Positions 10,963-20,708 of a DNA stretch of 64,000 nt are shown piece by piece. This stretch comes from Gordonia neofelifaecis NRRL B-59395 (GTDB lineage Bacteria; Actinomycetota; Actinomycetes; Mycobacteriales; Mycobacteriaceae). The notes below the pieces were generated by a model. The model was given only the letters and a program-made list of their open reading frames with translations, did not search any database and had not been told where the DNA came from. Positions within the stretch are counted from its first letter, which is position 1. Every line of letters begins with the position of its first letter. The DNA is taken from NCBI RefSeq assembly GCF_000192435.1, contig NZ_AEUD01000003.1, positions 186,001 through 250,000 on the forward strand. Reading direction: 5' to 3'. The position numbers and the translations under genes are program-made.

Positions 10963-11946
10963 GTGACCGCGAAGAACGAGCGACTTGTCAACCTCGTCGT
11001 CTGCCTGATGTCTGCCCGAACCTTCGTGCCCGCGGTGTACATCCGTGCGAACGTCAACGGCTACATGGAGTCCGAGCAGAGCGCCGACTCGTTCAAGCGA
11101 ATGCTCGAACGAGACAAGGCCCTGCTGCGCGAGATGGGCATCCCGGTCGAGACCGGCCGCAATCCCAGCGGCGAAGAGGGCTACCGCATCGATCCGGACC
11201 AGTACGCACTGCCGGAGATCACACTCGACCGCGCCGAGGCGGCGGCGATCGCCGCTGCGTCAGCGGTGTGGCGCGAGCCCTCGGTGGCCGCCGTCTTCCA
11301 GACCGCGGTGCTCAAGCTGCGCGCCGCGGGCATCGAAGTGGTGCCGGACGACGAGGTCGGTGTCCTGCAGGAGGGATCGGCACGGTCGCTCGGTGACGAG
11401 CGGGCGATCACCGGACTGCTGTCGGCGATCGACGTCGGCCAGCCGGTGACCTTCACCCACCGGTCGGCGCGTGGCCGGAAGACGCGAACCCTCGAACCGT
11501 GGGGCATCGCGGGCGGTCGCGGACGGTGGTACGTGACCGGCCACGACCGTGACCGCGATGCGGTCCGCACGTTCCGTATCTCGCGCATCTCCGACGTCGA
11601 GGCCTTCGAGGAGCCGGGGTCGGTGGTCGTGCCCGCGTCCGCGAACATCCAGGCGATCGTGAACGAGGCCGCCGACCTCGCCCATGCCGACGGCGGGGCG
11701 ACCGCCGAGGTCTGGGTGGCCGTCGGCCGTGCACATGGGCTGCGGCGAATGGCGACGTCGGCCACGCCGCACCGCCTGGGTGACGACGACGGCGACCTGT
11801 TGACGATCGACATCACCTCCCGGTCGGGTCTGCGGCGGGTGGTGCTCGCGGCCGGTCCCGACGCCGTGGTTCTGTCTCCCGCGGATCTGCGGGCGGACGT
11901 GATCGCCGGGCTGGACGCATTGATCACGATGGAGGCGACCGCATGA
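10963..11946 (+). CDS. pafB: WYL-domain transcriptional activator PafB
   Basis: 327 residues, GTG start. DeoR-like winged helix-turn-helix at the N-terminus (about 5-70; ERLVNLVVCLMSARTFVPAVYIR), then the WYL ligand-binding domain (GRWYVTGHDRDRDAVRTFRISRI around residues 190-210) and a WCX-type C-terminal part. With PafC it forms a heterodimer that, in mycobacteria, activates the LexA-independent DNA-damage response after binding single-stranded DNA. Despite the name, it is not needed for pupylation. The stop overlaps the pafC ATG (ATGA). Confidence 0.93.
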   Translation: MTAKNERLVNLVVCLMSARTFVPAVYIRANVNGYMESEQSADSFKRMLERDKALLREMGIPVETGRNPSGEEGYRIDPDQYALPEITLDRAEAAAIAAASAVWREPSVAAVFQTAVLKLRAAGIEVVPDDEVGVLQEGSARSLGDERAITGLLSAIDVGQPVTFTHRSARGRKTRTLEPWGIAGGRGRWYVTGHDRDRDAVRTFRISRISDVEAFEEPGSVVVPASANIQAIVNEAADLAHADGGATAEVWVAVGRAHGLRRMATSATPHRLGDDDGDLLTIDITSRSGLRRVVLAAGPDAVVLSPADLRADVIAGLDALITMEATA

Positions 11947-12905
11947 CCGGACCGAACCCGACGCGGTTGTCGCGCCTGCTCGCGATGGTCCCGTACTTCC
12001 TCGCCCGCCCGGGCATCAAACTCTCGACGGCGGCCGCGGACCTGGGACTCACGCCGAGCCAGCTCCAGTCCGACCTCGAGCAGCTGTACGTGTGCGGTCT
12101 GCCCGGCTACGGCCCCGAACACCTCATCGACATCCAGTTCTGGGACGGTTACGTCAGCGTCGTGTTCGCGGCAGGCATCGATCACCCCCTGCGACTGACC
12201 GGGCCGGAGGCGAACGTGCTGCTCATGGCCCTGAACATGCTCTCGGAGACGCGTGGTGCCGCCGAGGCGGACGCGGTCCGGAGCGCGATCGCCAAGATCG
12301 AGGAGGCGATGGGAAGCACCCATCGCGCGGTGAGCGCCGATGCCGTCGCCGTCGACGAGGAGCGTCCGGTCGACGCGGTGATCCGTCGGGCGATGGAGCA
12401 GCGGCGAGCACTGCGCCTGACGTACTACACAGCCAGTCGCGACGAGGTCACCGAGCGCACCGTCGATCCGATCCTGATCAAAGCCGTCGACGGGAACACC
12501 TACCTCGAGGCATGGTGCCGATCGTCCGAGGGCATCCGCCTGTTCCGATTCGACCGCATCGAATCGGCCGAGGAGACCGGGGAGGAGTCGCGACCGCCCG
12601 CCGATGTGGTCCCGCCGGAGCCGACGGGGTTCAGCGTCCTCACCGGAGAACTGCCCACGGCGCGCATCGAGATCGACCCGGACGCGGTGTGGCTTCTCGA
12701 GTACTACGCGGCCGAGGCGGACGAGGAACTCGCGGAAGAACCCGAGGGGCCGATCAGTGCCACGATCAGGTACGGCTCACCGCAGTGGCTGGCGCGATTT
12801 CTGCTCGGTTTCGGTGGCCGCGTGCGGTTGCTCGAGGACGTCGACGGCACCTCGTCCCTCGTCGCGACCGGTGCCCGCGCCGCGCGCGACCGCTACCGCG
12901 CGTAG
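11943..12905 (+). CDS. pafC: WYL-domain transcriptional activator PafC
   Basis: 320 residues, partner of PafB. N-terminal helix-turn-helix (LSRLLAMVPYFLARPGIKLSTAAADLGLTPSQL, about 7-40) followed by a WYL domain (RALRLTYYTASRDEVTERTVDP, LEAWCRSSEGIRLFRFDRI) and a C-terminal extension. It overlaps pafB by 4 bp, so the two are co-translated. Same operon order as in mycobacteria. Confidence 0.93.
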   Translation: MTGPNPTRLSRLLAMVPYFLARPGIKLSTAAADLGLTPSQLQSDLEQLYVCGLPGYGPEHLIDIQFWDGYVSVVFAAGIDHPLRLTGPEANVLLMALNMLSETRGAAEADAVRSAIAKIEEAMGSTHRAVSADAVAVDEERPVDAVIRRAMEQRRALRLTYYTASRDEVTERTVDPILIKAVDGNTYLEAWCRSSEGIRLFRFDRIESAEETGEESRPPADVVPPEPTGFSVLTGELPTARIEIDPDAVWLLEYYAAEADEELAEEPEGPISATIRYGSPQWLARFLLGFGGRVRLLEDVDGTSSLVATGARAARDRYRA

Positions 12906-13035
12906 GTCCGTGTCCGACCGGTCCGGCGAGCTTCTCGACAACCATGGGATAGCCACCGAAACCGGACCGCGCCGAAGCGGCGGTCGTTCGGTAGACTGGA
13001 GCACCGAGACTGATTTCCTTTCGAAGGGTTGAATT

Positions 13036-13296
13036 ATGGGTGCGATGTCGCCGTGGCACTGGGCAGTCGTTCTGCTGGTGCTGGTGCTGCTGTTCGGCTC
13101 GGCGAAGCTCCCCGGAGCGGCACGCGGCCTCGGCCGTTCGCTGCGGATCTTCAAGTCGGAGATGCAGGAGATGCAGAGCGACGGCAAGTCGTCGAACACC
13201 GAGTCCGGCGAGGCCTCGCGGGAGCTGCCGTCGGCGCCGGAACAGGTCCCGGGTGCGGACGGTTCGCCGCAGTCGAACGACAAGAAGACGGCTTAG
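13036..13296 (+). CDS. tatA: Sec-independent translocase component TatA
   Basis: 86 residues. One N-terminal membrane helix (WHWAVVLLVLVLLFGSAKLP, about 7-26), an FGSAKLPG hinge, an amphipathic helix (GLGRSLRIFKSEMQEM) and an acidic polar tail. TatA forms the pore for folded twin-arginine substrates. ATG 13036 is preceded by GAAGGG. A TAGACT hexamer at about 12993 is a possible -10. It is followed by tatC after 15 bp; Actinobacteria often use TatA and TatC here with TatB elsewhere. Confidence 0.95.
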   Translation: MGAMSPWHWAVVLLVLVLLFGSAKLPGAARGLGRSLRIFKSEMQEMQSDGKSSNTESGEASRELPSAPEQVPGADGSPQSNDKKTA

Positions 13297-13311
13297 CCGC
13301 ACACGACTGGG

Positions 13312-14319
13312 GTGCGCAAGCGATTCTCACTCGGTCGATTCGATCCTCGTCAACGACGAAGCAGGGTCAATCCCGACGGCTCGATGCCGTTGGCCGAGCA
13401 TCTCTATGAGCTGAGGACCCGGCTCGTCATCTCGATGATCGCCATCGCGGTGACCACCGTCATCGGCTTCGTCTGGTACAGCCACGGACTCTGGCGTATC
13501 GAGTCGCTCGGCGAACTGCTGCGCGGGCCGTACTGCGATCTGCCCGCGTCGACGCGTGCCTCACTGACGCCGGACGGCGAATGCCGACTCCTGGCGACGG
13601 GTCCCTTCGACCAGTTCATGCTACGTCTGCAGGTGGCGCTCACCGCGGGTGTCGTGCTCGCGTGCCCGATCTGGCTGATGCAGATCTGGCGTTTCATCAC
13701 CCCGGGCCTGCACAAGAACGAACGTCGCTACGGCATCGGTTTCGTGGTCGCCGCCAGCATCCTGTTCGTCACCGGAGCGGTGTTGGCCTACCTCGTGGTC
13801 TCGAAGGCGTTCCACTTCCTGCTCACCATCGGCAACGACGTTCAGGTCACCGCACTGGCCGGCGACCAGTACTTCAGCTTCATGCTGCACCTGCTCATCC
13901 TGTTCGGCATCAGCTTCGAACTGCCGCTGCTGATCATCGCGCTCAACTTCGTCGGCGTGCTCACCTACGAGCGGCTCAAGCGCTGGCGCCGCGGACTGAT
14001 CTTCGCGATGTTCGTGTTCGCGGCCGTCGTCACCCCGGGCCAGGATCCGTTCACCATGCTCGCGCTGTCGGTGGCGCTGACCGTGCTGCTGGAGATGGCC
14101 ATTCAGATCTCTCGGATTCACGACCGCCGCAAGGCCAAGAAGGATCCGGACTGGCTCAACCTGCCCGACGACCAGGCTTCGCCCCTGGGGTCCGACAGCG
14201 CCGATCCGGGTATCGCCGTGATCGACCGTCCGGCGCCCGTGGAGCCCGCCGGACCGATCGGTGCATCAGCGGATCGCAAACCCATTCGGACGCAAAGCGC
14301 ATTCGATGACATCCTGTAG
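13312..14319 (+). CDS. tatC: Sec-independent translocase component TatC
   Basis: 335 residues, GTG start. Six membrane helices between about residues 38 and 270; conserved N-terminal motif [14 protein letters not shown] (about 25-38) and FxxPxL-type segments ([22 protein letters not shown]). It binds the twin-arginine signal. The roughly 65-residue charged tail after the last helix is common in mycobacterial-type TatC. It directly precedes helY (3 bp). Confidence 0.96.
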   Translation: MRKRFSLGRFDPRQRRSRVNPDGSMPLAEHLYELRTRLVISMIAIAVTTVIGFVWYSHGLWRIESLGELLRGPYCDLPASTRASLTPDGECRLLATGPFDQFMLRLQVALTAGVVLACPIWLMQIWRFITPGLHKNERRYGIGFVVAASILFVTGAVLAYLVVSKAFHFLLTIGNDVQVTALAGDQYFSFMLHLLILFGISFELPLLIIALNFVGVLTYERLKRWRRGLIFAMFVFAAVVTPGQDPFTMLALSVALTVLLEMAIQISRIHDRRKAKKDPDWLNLPDDQASPLGSDSADPGIAVIDRPAPVEPAGPIGASADRKPIRTQSAFDDIL

Positions 14320-14322
14320 GGG

Positions 14323-17064
14323 ATGACCACCCACGATCTTTCCGAGACCGGCCCGCAGCTGACTGCGTTCAGCGCCCGACTCGGCTTCTCCCTCGATCCG
14401 TTTCAGCACCGCGCGTGCCTCGCTCTCGAATCCGGGCAGGGGGTCCTGGTGTGTGCACCCACCGGCGCGGGTAAGACCATCGTCGGCGAGTTCGCCGTGC
14501 ACCTGGCGCTCGCACACGGCACCAAGTGCTTCTACACCACCCCGATCAAAGCGCTCAGCAATCAGAAGTTCCACGATCTCGTCGACGTGCACGGTGCGGA
14601 GAACGTCGGGCTGCTGACCGGTGACAACTCGATCAACTCCGGGGCTCCCGTCGTCGTGATGACCACCGAGGTCCTGCGGAACATGCTGTACGCCGACTCC
14701 TCGGCACTGCGAGGCCTCTCGCATGTGGTGATGGACGAGGTCCACTTCCTGGCCGACCGATTCCGGGGCGCCGTGTGGGAGGAGGTGATCCTGGGCCTCG
14801 ACCCGGCTGTCCGCGTCGTCAGCCTTTCGGCGACCGTCAGCAACGCCGAGGAGTTCGGCGACTGGATCACCACCGTCCGCGGCGACACCGCGGTGATCGT
14901 CGACGAGCACCGGCCGGTGCCGCTGCATCAGCACATGCTGGTCGCGAACCGGATGTTCGGACTCTTCGACCGCAAGCATCCGGGGCAGGTCAATCCCGAG
15001 CTGAATCGCTACATCAAGCATCGGCTCCTGTCCGACGACGCGGTCGGCGGCTACCGGGAACGCCTGGCCCGCGAACGGCGGCGGGGCGGCACCGGGATCT
15101 CCCGGCCGCGGTTGATCAGGCTGCTGGAGGAGAACGGGCTCCTGCCGGCGATCACGTTCATCTTCTCGCGCAAAGGATGCGACGGCGCCCTCGCGCAGTG
15201 CCTGCGCTCCGATCTGAATCTGCTCGAACCGCACCAGGTCCAGGCCGTCGACGCGATCGTCGACCGGCATCTGGAAGCGCTCGCGCCGGGCGACGCCGAC
15301 GTGCTCGGCGTCGACGAATGGCGCGAAGGGCTGCGCCGCGGCTTCGCCGCGCATCACGCGGGTCTGCTGCCGACCTTTCGGCAGGCGGTCGAGGAGCTCT
15401 TCGTCGAGGGACTGGTGCAGGTCGTCTTCGCGACCGAGACCCTCGCGTTGGGCATCAACATGCCGGCGCGGAGCGTCGTCCTCGAACGACTGGTGAAGTA
15501 CAACGGCGAGGCGCACGTCGACCTCACGCCGGGGGAGTACACCCAGCTGACCGGGCGGGCCGGCCGTCGCGGGATCGACGTGGAGGGACACGCGGTCGTC
15601 GTCTGGACACCGGAGGTCGTGCCCGACCGCCTGGCCGGGCTGGCCGGCGCACGGACGTTCCCCCTTCGGAGCTCGTTCGCGCCGGAGTACAACATGGCGA
15701 TGAATCTGATCGACCGCCTCGGCGTCGAGGGGTCGCGCGATCTGCTGCGTCGGTCGTTCGCGCAGTTCCAGACCGACCGATCCGTCGTCGGCCAGGCCCG
15801 CCAGCTCGACCGTGCGCGACTGACATTGCGCAAGGTCGACGGCGAACTCGAGCACTCCACGGAACGTCATGGCCTCGCTCCCGAGGCCTTCCTCGAGTAC
15901 GTCTCGCTCCGGGAGGACATCCGCAGACAGGAACGCGCTGCGAAGTTCGTCCGCCGGATGGAGGCGTCGGACGCGGTCTCCGAGGACCTTCTGGCGTTGA
16001 AGCCGGGACATGTGATCGGGCTCAACACCGGGAGGCACCGCGGGCTCGCGGTGGTGCTCGAACCGGCGGCGATCGACCGGGACCCGAAGCCACTGGTGCT
16101 GTGCGAGGACGGGTGGGTCGGACGCGTCGGAGTCCGGGACTTCGTGAACCCGCCGGAGGTGCTGGGGAACCTGCGGATCCCGAAGTCCGCGAATCGGCGC
16201 AGCGCACACGGTCGGCGCGACTTGGTCGCCATGCTGAGATCGAGTGGGATCGACCGCCCGCGTGGGCGCAACACCAAACGGAAGAAGCAGTCGGAGAGCG
16301 ATCTGCGACTCGTCGAACTCCGCAATCGCCTCAAGAAGCACCCGGTGCACAAACTCGGCGGGATCGACGACCTGCACCGGCTCGCCGAGCGGCGTCACCG
16401 TCTGCTTCGCGACATCGACGGTCTGGAACGAGCCGTCGACGAGCGGACTGCCGCCCTGGAGACCGAGTTCGACGCGATCACCGGGGTCCTGACGGAACTG
16501 TCGTATCTGGAGACTGACGACGCAGGCGAACTGGCGGTGACCCCGACCGGTGCGGTGTTGCGGCGGATCTACTCCGAGAGCGACCTGCTGGTCGCCGAGT
16601 GCATCCGCGCCGGCATCTGGGATCGGTTGTCGCCGCCGGACCTGGCCGCCGTGGTGTCGGCGATGGTGTACGAGTCCAGACGGGATTCGTACACCGGCGG
16701 GATCGATTCGATGCCTGGAAACAAGGCGCTCCGCGATGCGCTCGTGGCGACCGTCGAAGTCTGGCACGCGACTAACGAGGTCCAGGAGCGGCACGGCGTC
16801 GTTCAGACGCGTGAACCGGACACCGGATTCTGCGTCGCGATCGGCGCGTGGGCGTCGGGAAGATCGTTGCGCGAGGCCCTTCTCGCCGCGTCGGAACGCG
16901 GACAGATGCTCTCGCCGGGCGACTTCGTCCGATGGAACCGCCAGGTCATCGACCTCCTCGAACAGGTGCGAGGCAGCGTCGAGCCCGAATCGAGTCTCGC
17001 CGAGGCCGCGCGGAAGGCTGTCAAGGGTGTTCGACGCGGTGTCGTCGCATCCGAATTGGATTGA
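14323..17064 (+). CDS. helY: DEAD/DEAH-box (Ski2-like) RNA helicase HelY
   Basis: 913 residues. Superfamily-2 helicase: motif I APTGAGKT at 45-52, motif II DEVH at 138-141, motif III SLSATVSN, and motif VI QLTGRAGRRGIDVEG (about 407-421), then a DSHCT-type C-terminal domain (about 750-913) as in Ski2/Mtr4/Dob1 proteins. It probably unwinds structured RNA; its client pathway in Actinobacteria is not settled. Synteny tatC-helY-DUF4333 gene matches M. tuberculosis Rv2093c-Rv2091c. A 1312-residue reading frame opposite it is a shadow. Confidence 0.93.
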   Translation: MTTHDLSETGPQLTAFSARLGFSLDPFQHRACLALESGQGVLVCAPTGAGKTIVGEFAVHLALAHGTKCFYTTPIKALSNQKFHDLVDVHGAENVGLLTGDNSINSGAPVVVMTTEVLRNMLYADSSALRGLSHVVMDEVHFLADRFRGAVWEEVILGLDPAVRVVSLSATVSNAEEFGDWITTVRGDTAVIVDEHRPVPLHQHMLVANRMFGLFDRKHPGQVNPELNRYIKHRLLSDDAVGGYRERLARERRRGGTGISRPRLIRLLEENGLLPAITFIFSRKGCDGALAQCLRSDLNLLEPHQVQAVDAIVDRHLEALAPGDADVLGVDEWREGLRRGFAAHHAGLLPTFRQAVEELFVEGLVQVVFATETLALGINMPARSVVLERLVKYNGEAHVDLTPGEYTQLTGRAGRRGIDVEGHAVVVWTPEVVPDRLAGLAGARTFPLRSSFAPEYNMAMNLIDRLGVEGSRDLLRRSFAQFQTDRSVVGQARQLDRARLTLRKVDGELEHSTERHGLAPEAFLEYVSLREDIRRQERAAKFVRRMEASDAVSEDLLALKPGHVIGLNTGRHRGLAVVLEPAAIDRDPKPLVLCEDGWVGRVGVRDFVNPPEVLGNLRIPKSANRRSAHGRRDLVAMLRSSGIDRPRGRNTKRKKQSESDLRLVELRNRLKKHPVHKLGGIDDLHRLAERRHRLLRDIDGLERAVDERTAALETEFDAITGVLTELSYLETDDAGELAVTPTGAVLRRIYSESDLLVAECIRAGIWDRLSPPDLAAVVSAMVYESRRDSYTGGIDSMPGNKALRDALVATVEVWHATNEVQERHGVVQTREPDTGFCVAIGAWASGRSLREALLAASERGQMLSPGDFVRWNRQVIDLLEQVRGSVEPESSLAEAARKAVKGVRRGVVASELD

Positions 17065-17127
17065 ATCCCTGCGGTAACGTGACACCAGCCAGCGCTCAGG
17101 GGCACTTTCAGAGGAGGAAGGCGCGAC

Positions 17128-18003
17128 ATGACGAACGGGAACGAGCCCACCGCTCCGGGACAGCCGGAGGACGAGAAGACCACGGTGGTGCCGCGCCCGG
17201 GTGCGTCGGAGACTCCGTCCGCAGGTGCACCGGATCCGGCCGCTGAGACGACGATCGTGACGCCGCCGGCGGCCGCCCAGGCGAGCCCGTGGCAGCAGGA
17301 GCAGTCCGCGGGTCCGACCGAGCAACTCGGTCAGCCGCCGATCGGCGCTCCGGCGTACGGTCAGGAAACGCCGGGAGCTCCTCCCCAGTACGGCCAGCCC
17401 CAGTACGGCGCCGGACAGCCGGCGCCCGGACAGTTCGTGGCGCCCGCTCAGTACGGTCAGCCGCAGACGCCGCCTGGTGCGCCCCAGCAGAATCCGTACG
17501 CTGCGGGGCCACCGGCGTACGGTCAGCAGCAGCCGTACGGTCAGGTCCCCGGCTCGCAGACTCAGTTCGGCCAATCGCAGTTCGGGCAGTCGCAGTACGG
17601 GCAATCGGGGCAGCTGAGCGGCGACCCGACGCTCAATCCGTACGCACCGCCGCAGGCACCCGCGTCGAAGAAGTCGACCGGCAAGATCGTCGGAATCGTC
17701 GTCGGCGTGCTGGTGCTGATCGCCGCGGTGATCGCGTTGACGGCCTTCGTGTGGCCGAAGTGGGCGAGCAAGGACCTCAACCAGTCCGCGGTGCAGGACG
17801 GCGTGACGAAGATCCTCACCACCCCGGAACCCGAGGGATACGGTTTGAAGGACGTGACCTCCGTCGACTGCCCCAGCGGCCAGAAAGTGGAAACGGGACA
17901 CACGTTCACCTGCTCGGTGAAGGTGAACGGTGAGAACAAGCACGTCACGGTCACCGTCAAGGACGACAGCGGGACCTACGAGGTCTCTCGGCCCACCAAC
18001 TGA
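17128..18003 (+). CDS. DUF4333 membrane protein with Gln/Pro/Gly/Tyr-rich cytoplasmic region
   Basis: 291 residues. The N-terminal 170 residues are low-complexity with repeated YGQP/YGQ motifs, then comes one membrane helix (IVGIVVGVLVLIAAVIALTA, about 188-207) and an extracytoplasmic DUF4333 domain (about 215-291) with two cysteines (VDCPSGQKV, FTCSVKVNG) probably forming a disulfide. GAGGAGGAAG precedes the ATG. The position after helY corresponds to Rv2091c. Function unknown; the tail may interact with envelope or division proteins, but that is a guess. Confidence 0.85.
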   Translation: MTNGNEPTAPGQPEDEKTTVVPRPGASETPSAGAPDPAAETTIVTPPAAAQASPWQQEQSAGPTEQLGQPPIGAPAYGQETPGAPPQYGQPQYGAGQPAPGQFVAPAQYGQPQTPPGAPQQNPYAAGPPAYGQQQPYGQVPGSQTQFGQSQFGQSQYGQSGQLSGDPTLNPYAPPQAPASKKSTGKIVGIVVGVLVLIAAVIALTAFVWPKWASKDLNQSAVQDGVTKILTTPEPEGYGLKDVTSVDCPSGQKVETGHTFTCSVKVNGENKHVTVTVKDDSGTYEVSRPTN

Positions 18004-18034
18004 CTCGGTCGACGACCTGCGCGAATCGATGAGC

Positions 18035-18070
18035 TGACGCGCCCGGCGGAGGGATCCGCCGGGCGCGTCA
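18035..18070. terminator. Terminator between convergent DUF4333 and exonuclease genes
   Basis: Perfect 16-bp stem (18035-18050 with 18055-18070) and a GGGA loop. It serves the plus-strand gene ending at 18003; its right arm overlaps the stop codon of the minus-strand exonuclease gene (18068-18070). Confidence 0.7.
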
Positions 18071-19003
18071 CCATTCGAGGGCCTTGGCGAGCCGGCCGAT
18101 GCTCGCGTCGATCCCGAGCTCGTCGACCAGCCGGTCGAGGCCGGCGCGATCAGCGGGGGCGGGCGGCAGGGCATCGGAGTCGGTGCTGTCGATCGTGTCG
18201 GCATCGGTGCGCACCGCGACGACCGTGCGGGCGGCCGCGAGGTACTCCACCGAGTTGAGGATGGAGTTGCGGGCGCGCGTCGGCACCGGCGCCGTCGGGT
18301 CCCCGGCCGCAGATTCGAGAGCGTCGAGGCTCGCGAACTGGGTCAGCAGTTTCGCTGCGGTCTTCTCGCCGATTCCGGGAACGCCGGGGAGTCCGTCGGA
18401 CGGATCGCCGCGCAGGATCGACATCTCGGCATAGGCGACGCCCGCGCGGTCGACAGGCACCCCGTACTTCGCTGAGACCTCCTCCGGTCCCATCAGTTCC
18501 GCCTTCGCCAGACCGCGACCGACGTAGAGCACCCGAACCGGCACGGGATCGTCGGCGACCACCTGGAGCAGATCACGGTCGCCGCTGACGACGAGGACGT
18601 CGTCGACCGCTTCGTGGAACGCGAGGGTGCCGATCACGTCGTCGGCTTCACAGCCCCGGGCACCGGAGGTGGCGATGCCCGCACATCGAAGGACGTCGAG
18701 GATCATGTCGACCTGCGGAGTGAGGGTGTCGGGTACCTCCTCCGCGCCGTCGCCTTCGGCCGCGACTCGATGCGCCTTGTAAGACGGGATCAGCTCGGTG
18801 CGAAACGCGGGCCGCCAGTCCAGATCGAGGCAGACCACCAGACGGGTGGGCCGATGGGTGGTGACCAGCGCCGCGATGGTGTCGACGAAACCTCGCACGG
18901 CATTGACCGGTCGACCGTCGGGTGCGGTCATCTTCTCCGGCAGTGCATAGAACGAACGAAACCACAGACTCGCGCCGTCGAGGAGCATCACCGATCCGGT
19001 CAT
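18068..19003 (-). CDS. 5'-3' exonuclease (FEN-1 / PolA N-terminal-like)
   Basis: 311 residues. Stand-alone flap nuclease of the PIN/FEN family, probably removing RNA primers or flaps. Motifs: [13 protein letters not shown] at the start, [22 protein letters not shown] (metal-binding Asp and helical-arch residues), [11 protein letters not shown] and [11 protein letters not shown] with acidic metal ligands, and helix-hairpin-helix [17 protein letters not shown]. The open frame extends upstream to 19111, but that part overlaps the divergent pepQ-like start and lacks family similarity; I took ATG 19003 (19009 is also possible). Matches Rv2090. Confidence 0.88.
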   Translation of the reverse strand: MTGSVMLLDGASLWFRSFYALPEKMTAPDGRPVNAVRGFVDTIAALVTTHRPTRLVVCLDLDWRPAFRTELIPSYKAHRVAAEGDGAEEVPDTLTPQVDMILDVLRCAGIATSGARGCEADDVIGTLAFHEAVDDVLVVSGDRDLLQVVADDPVPVRVLYVGRGLAKAELMGPEEVSAKYGVPVDRAGVAYAEMSILRGDPSDGLPGVPGIGEKTAAKLLTQFASLDALESAAGDPTAPVPTRARNSILNSVEYLAAARTVVAVRTDADTIDSTDSDALPPAPADRAGLDRLVDELGIDASIGRLAKALEW

Positions 19004-19033
19004 GATCATCACCTTGTCACACCCGTCGTGAAA

Positions 19034-19045
19034 TACGCTTGGCGC
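19034..19045 (+). promoter_or_regulatory. -10 element TACGCT, leaderless start of the M24 peptidase gene
   Basis: TACGCT (19034-19039) is followed by 6 nt and then ATG 19046; no Shine-Dalgarno sequence. Confidence 0.45.
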
Positions 19046-20164
19046 ATGGCCACCAGATTCGACTCCGACGTCTACGCCCGCCGCCTCGAGCGAGCGGCAG
19101 AACTCACTCACCGAGCAGGATTCGACGCGATCGTCGTCGGCACCGGACCGGACTTCCGGTACCTCACCGGGTCCGCGGCCGAGACCTTCGAACGCCTCAC
19201 CGTGCTGGTGATTCCGGCACGGGGCCGGGCTCGCGTCGTGACCGCCCGTCTGGAACTCGCGGCGCTCCGGGACTCGGCGATCGGCGATCTCGGACTCACC
19301 GTCGCCGACTGGGTGGACGGCGAAGATCCGTATGCGTTGGCCCTCGACGGGCTGGGAGGCGATGCGCGCCTTGCAGTTTCAGACACCTTGCCGGCGCTGC
19401 ACCTGATCCCGGTCGCGCAGCGGACGACCGTCGCCCCCGTTCTCGCGACCCCGGTCCTACGGGAGCTGCGGATGATCAAGGACGCCGCCGAACTCGATGC
19501 GCTCCGGCGTGCGGGCGCGGCGATCGACCGGGTGCACGCGCGGATGGGTGAGTTTCTGAAGCCGGGCCGGACGGAGGCCGACGTCGCCGCCGACATCGAC
19601 GCGGCGATTCGGGCCGAGGGACACACGCATGCCGAGTTCATCATCGTGGGCTCGGGTCCGCACGGTGCCGATCCGCATCACGAGCAGTCGGAGCGAGTGA
19701 TCGGGGTCGACGACGTCGTCGTGATCGACATCGGCGGACCGGTGGAACCCGGCTACAACTCCGACTCGACGCGCACCTACTGCTTCGGCGAGCCCCGAGC
19801 CGACGTCGCGGAGGCGTACGCGGTCCTCGAGCGTGCCCAGGCCGCCGCGGTCGCCGCCGTGCGTCCCGGCGTGACCGCGGAGAGCATCGACGCGGCGGCG
19901 CGGAACGTCCTCGCCGACGCCGGGCTGGGCGAGCGGTTCATTCACCGCACCGGTCACGGCATCGGCCTGTCGGTGCATGAGGAGCCGTACATCGTCGCCG
20001 GGAACGACGACGTCCTGCGCGAGGGGATGGCCTTCAGCGTCGAACCCGGCATCTACTTCGGCGGCGACTGGGGCGCCCGGATCGAGGACATCGTCATCGT
20101 CACTGCCGACGGCTGCGAGCCGGTGAACTCCCGCCCGCACGGATTGGTGGTGCTGCCGGGCTAG
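19046..20164 (+). CDS. pepE: Xaa-Pro dipeptidase/aminopeptidase, M24 family
   Basis: 372 residues. A creatinase N-terminal domain (about 8-140) is followed by the pita-bread catalytic domain with all five metal ligands: Asp in VVVIDIGG, Asp in NSDSTRTY, His in [16 protein letters not shown], Glu in SVEPGIYFG and Glu in ARIEDIV. It cleaves the bond next to proline in peptides. The reading frame extends 432 nt further upstream but that part is antisense to the exonuclease; ATG 19046 has a leaderless -10. Corresponds to Rv2089c (PepE). Confidence 0.9.
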   Translation: MATRFDSDVYARRLERAAELTHRAGFDAIVVGTGPDFRYLTGSAAETFERLTVLVIPARGRARVVTARLELAALRDSAIGDLGLTVADWVDGEDPYALALDGLGGDARLAVSDTLPALHLIPVAQRTTVAPVLATPVLRELRMIKDAAELDALRRAGAAIDRVHARMGEFLKPGRTEADVAADIDAAIRAEGHTHAEFIIVGSGPHGADPHHEQSERVIGVDDVVVIDIGGPVEPGYNSDSTRTYCFGEPRADVAEAYAVLERAQAAAVAAVRPGVTAESIDAAARNVLADAGLGERFIHRTGHGIGLSVHEEPYIVAGNDDVLREGMAFSVEPGIYFGGDWGARIEDIVIVTADGCEPVNSRPHGLVVLPG

Positions 20165-20708
20165 CCGTTCCAGGATGCGGTAGGGGGCCGGTAAGGCAGG
20201 TCCTGCATTTCCTCTGGTCACGCTCGGTCGCTCAAAGGCTGTGAGCCGCTCCCAGGTTGGTCGAGCAGCCCGCGAACGGAGTGAGCGAGCGTGTCGAGCC
20301 TCAAGGGGCTGCGCCCGACGCGTTTGTGCGAAGGTCCGCCCCAGCCTGGCCTGCCGCCCCCAGGCCGATCGAGTAGCCCCGGCGCGCAAGCGCCGCGGCG
20401 TATCGAGATCCCCACGTCGTCTCGATACCCCCGTCACTTCGTTTCTCGCTACTCGACAACCCTGGAGTCATCACCAGCGGAAATACTGGGCCTTCCTTAA
20501 AGATCCGCACGCTGACGGACTAGGGCTGTCGTTTGGTGCCACCAGGAGACACCAAACGACAGCCTTGATCTCGTCGCTCACTTTGTTCGTGCCTGACCTG
20601 CAGAAATACCGGACCTTCCTGACAGACTCGCCCGCTGACAACGCAAGTCTCGAGACGCTCGCTCACTCCGTTCGCGGGCTACTCGAACCGACCTGCGGTC
20701 CATGACGC
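20165..20708. repeat. Gene-free repeat island A
   Basis: 544 bp without a credible gene. It holds (1) four copies of a GTCGAG-type palindromic unit in alternating orientation (20255-20300, 20365-20410, 20419-20464, 20647-20694; core ..CGAGYAGCCCGCGAACGGA.. or its complement); (2) two direct copies of a roughly 45-bp unit containing GCRGAAATACYRGRCCTTCC (20473-20519 and 20595-20641); (3) between those copies, a perfect long hairpin at 20524-20564. A related set of elements recurs at 39.7-39.9 kb. Copy 2 contains a GGCGC-GCAA-GCGCC tetraloop hairpin. Open frames here (for example 20241-20705) are repeat-derived. Confidence 0.75.
20524..20564. repeat. Perfect 15-bp inverted repeat inside repeat island A
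   Basis: Left arm GGCTGTCGTTTGGTG (20524-20538), 11-nt loop, exact complement at 20550-20564. It has no T-tract and no adjacent gene end, so it is better seen as part of the repeat element than as a terminator. Confidence 0.8.

Noticed and set aside
17330-17620. Tandem DNA repeat in the DUF4333 gene
   Set aside because: The YGQP-type pattern is a low-complexity protein feature with variable codons, not an exact DNA repeat.
14266-18204. 1312-residue open frame on the minus strand opposite helY
   Set aside because: It covers several well-supported plus-strand genes (helY and the DUF4333 gene), has Arg/Asp/His/Val-rich composition typical of GC-rich antisense frames, and shows no domain.
19004-19111. 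36-residue N-terminal extension of the exonuclease
   Set aside because: It overlaps the divergent peptidase start and has no similarity to the family; MLLDGAS begins at the internal ATG.
20241-20705. 154-residue plus-strand frame in the repeat island
   Set aside because: It consists of translated repeat units and has no ribosome-binding site or family features.
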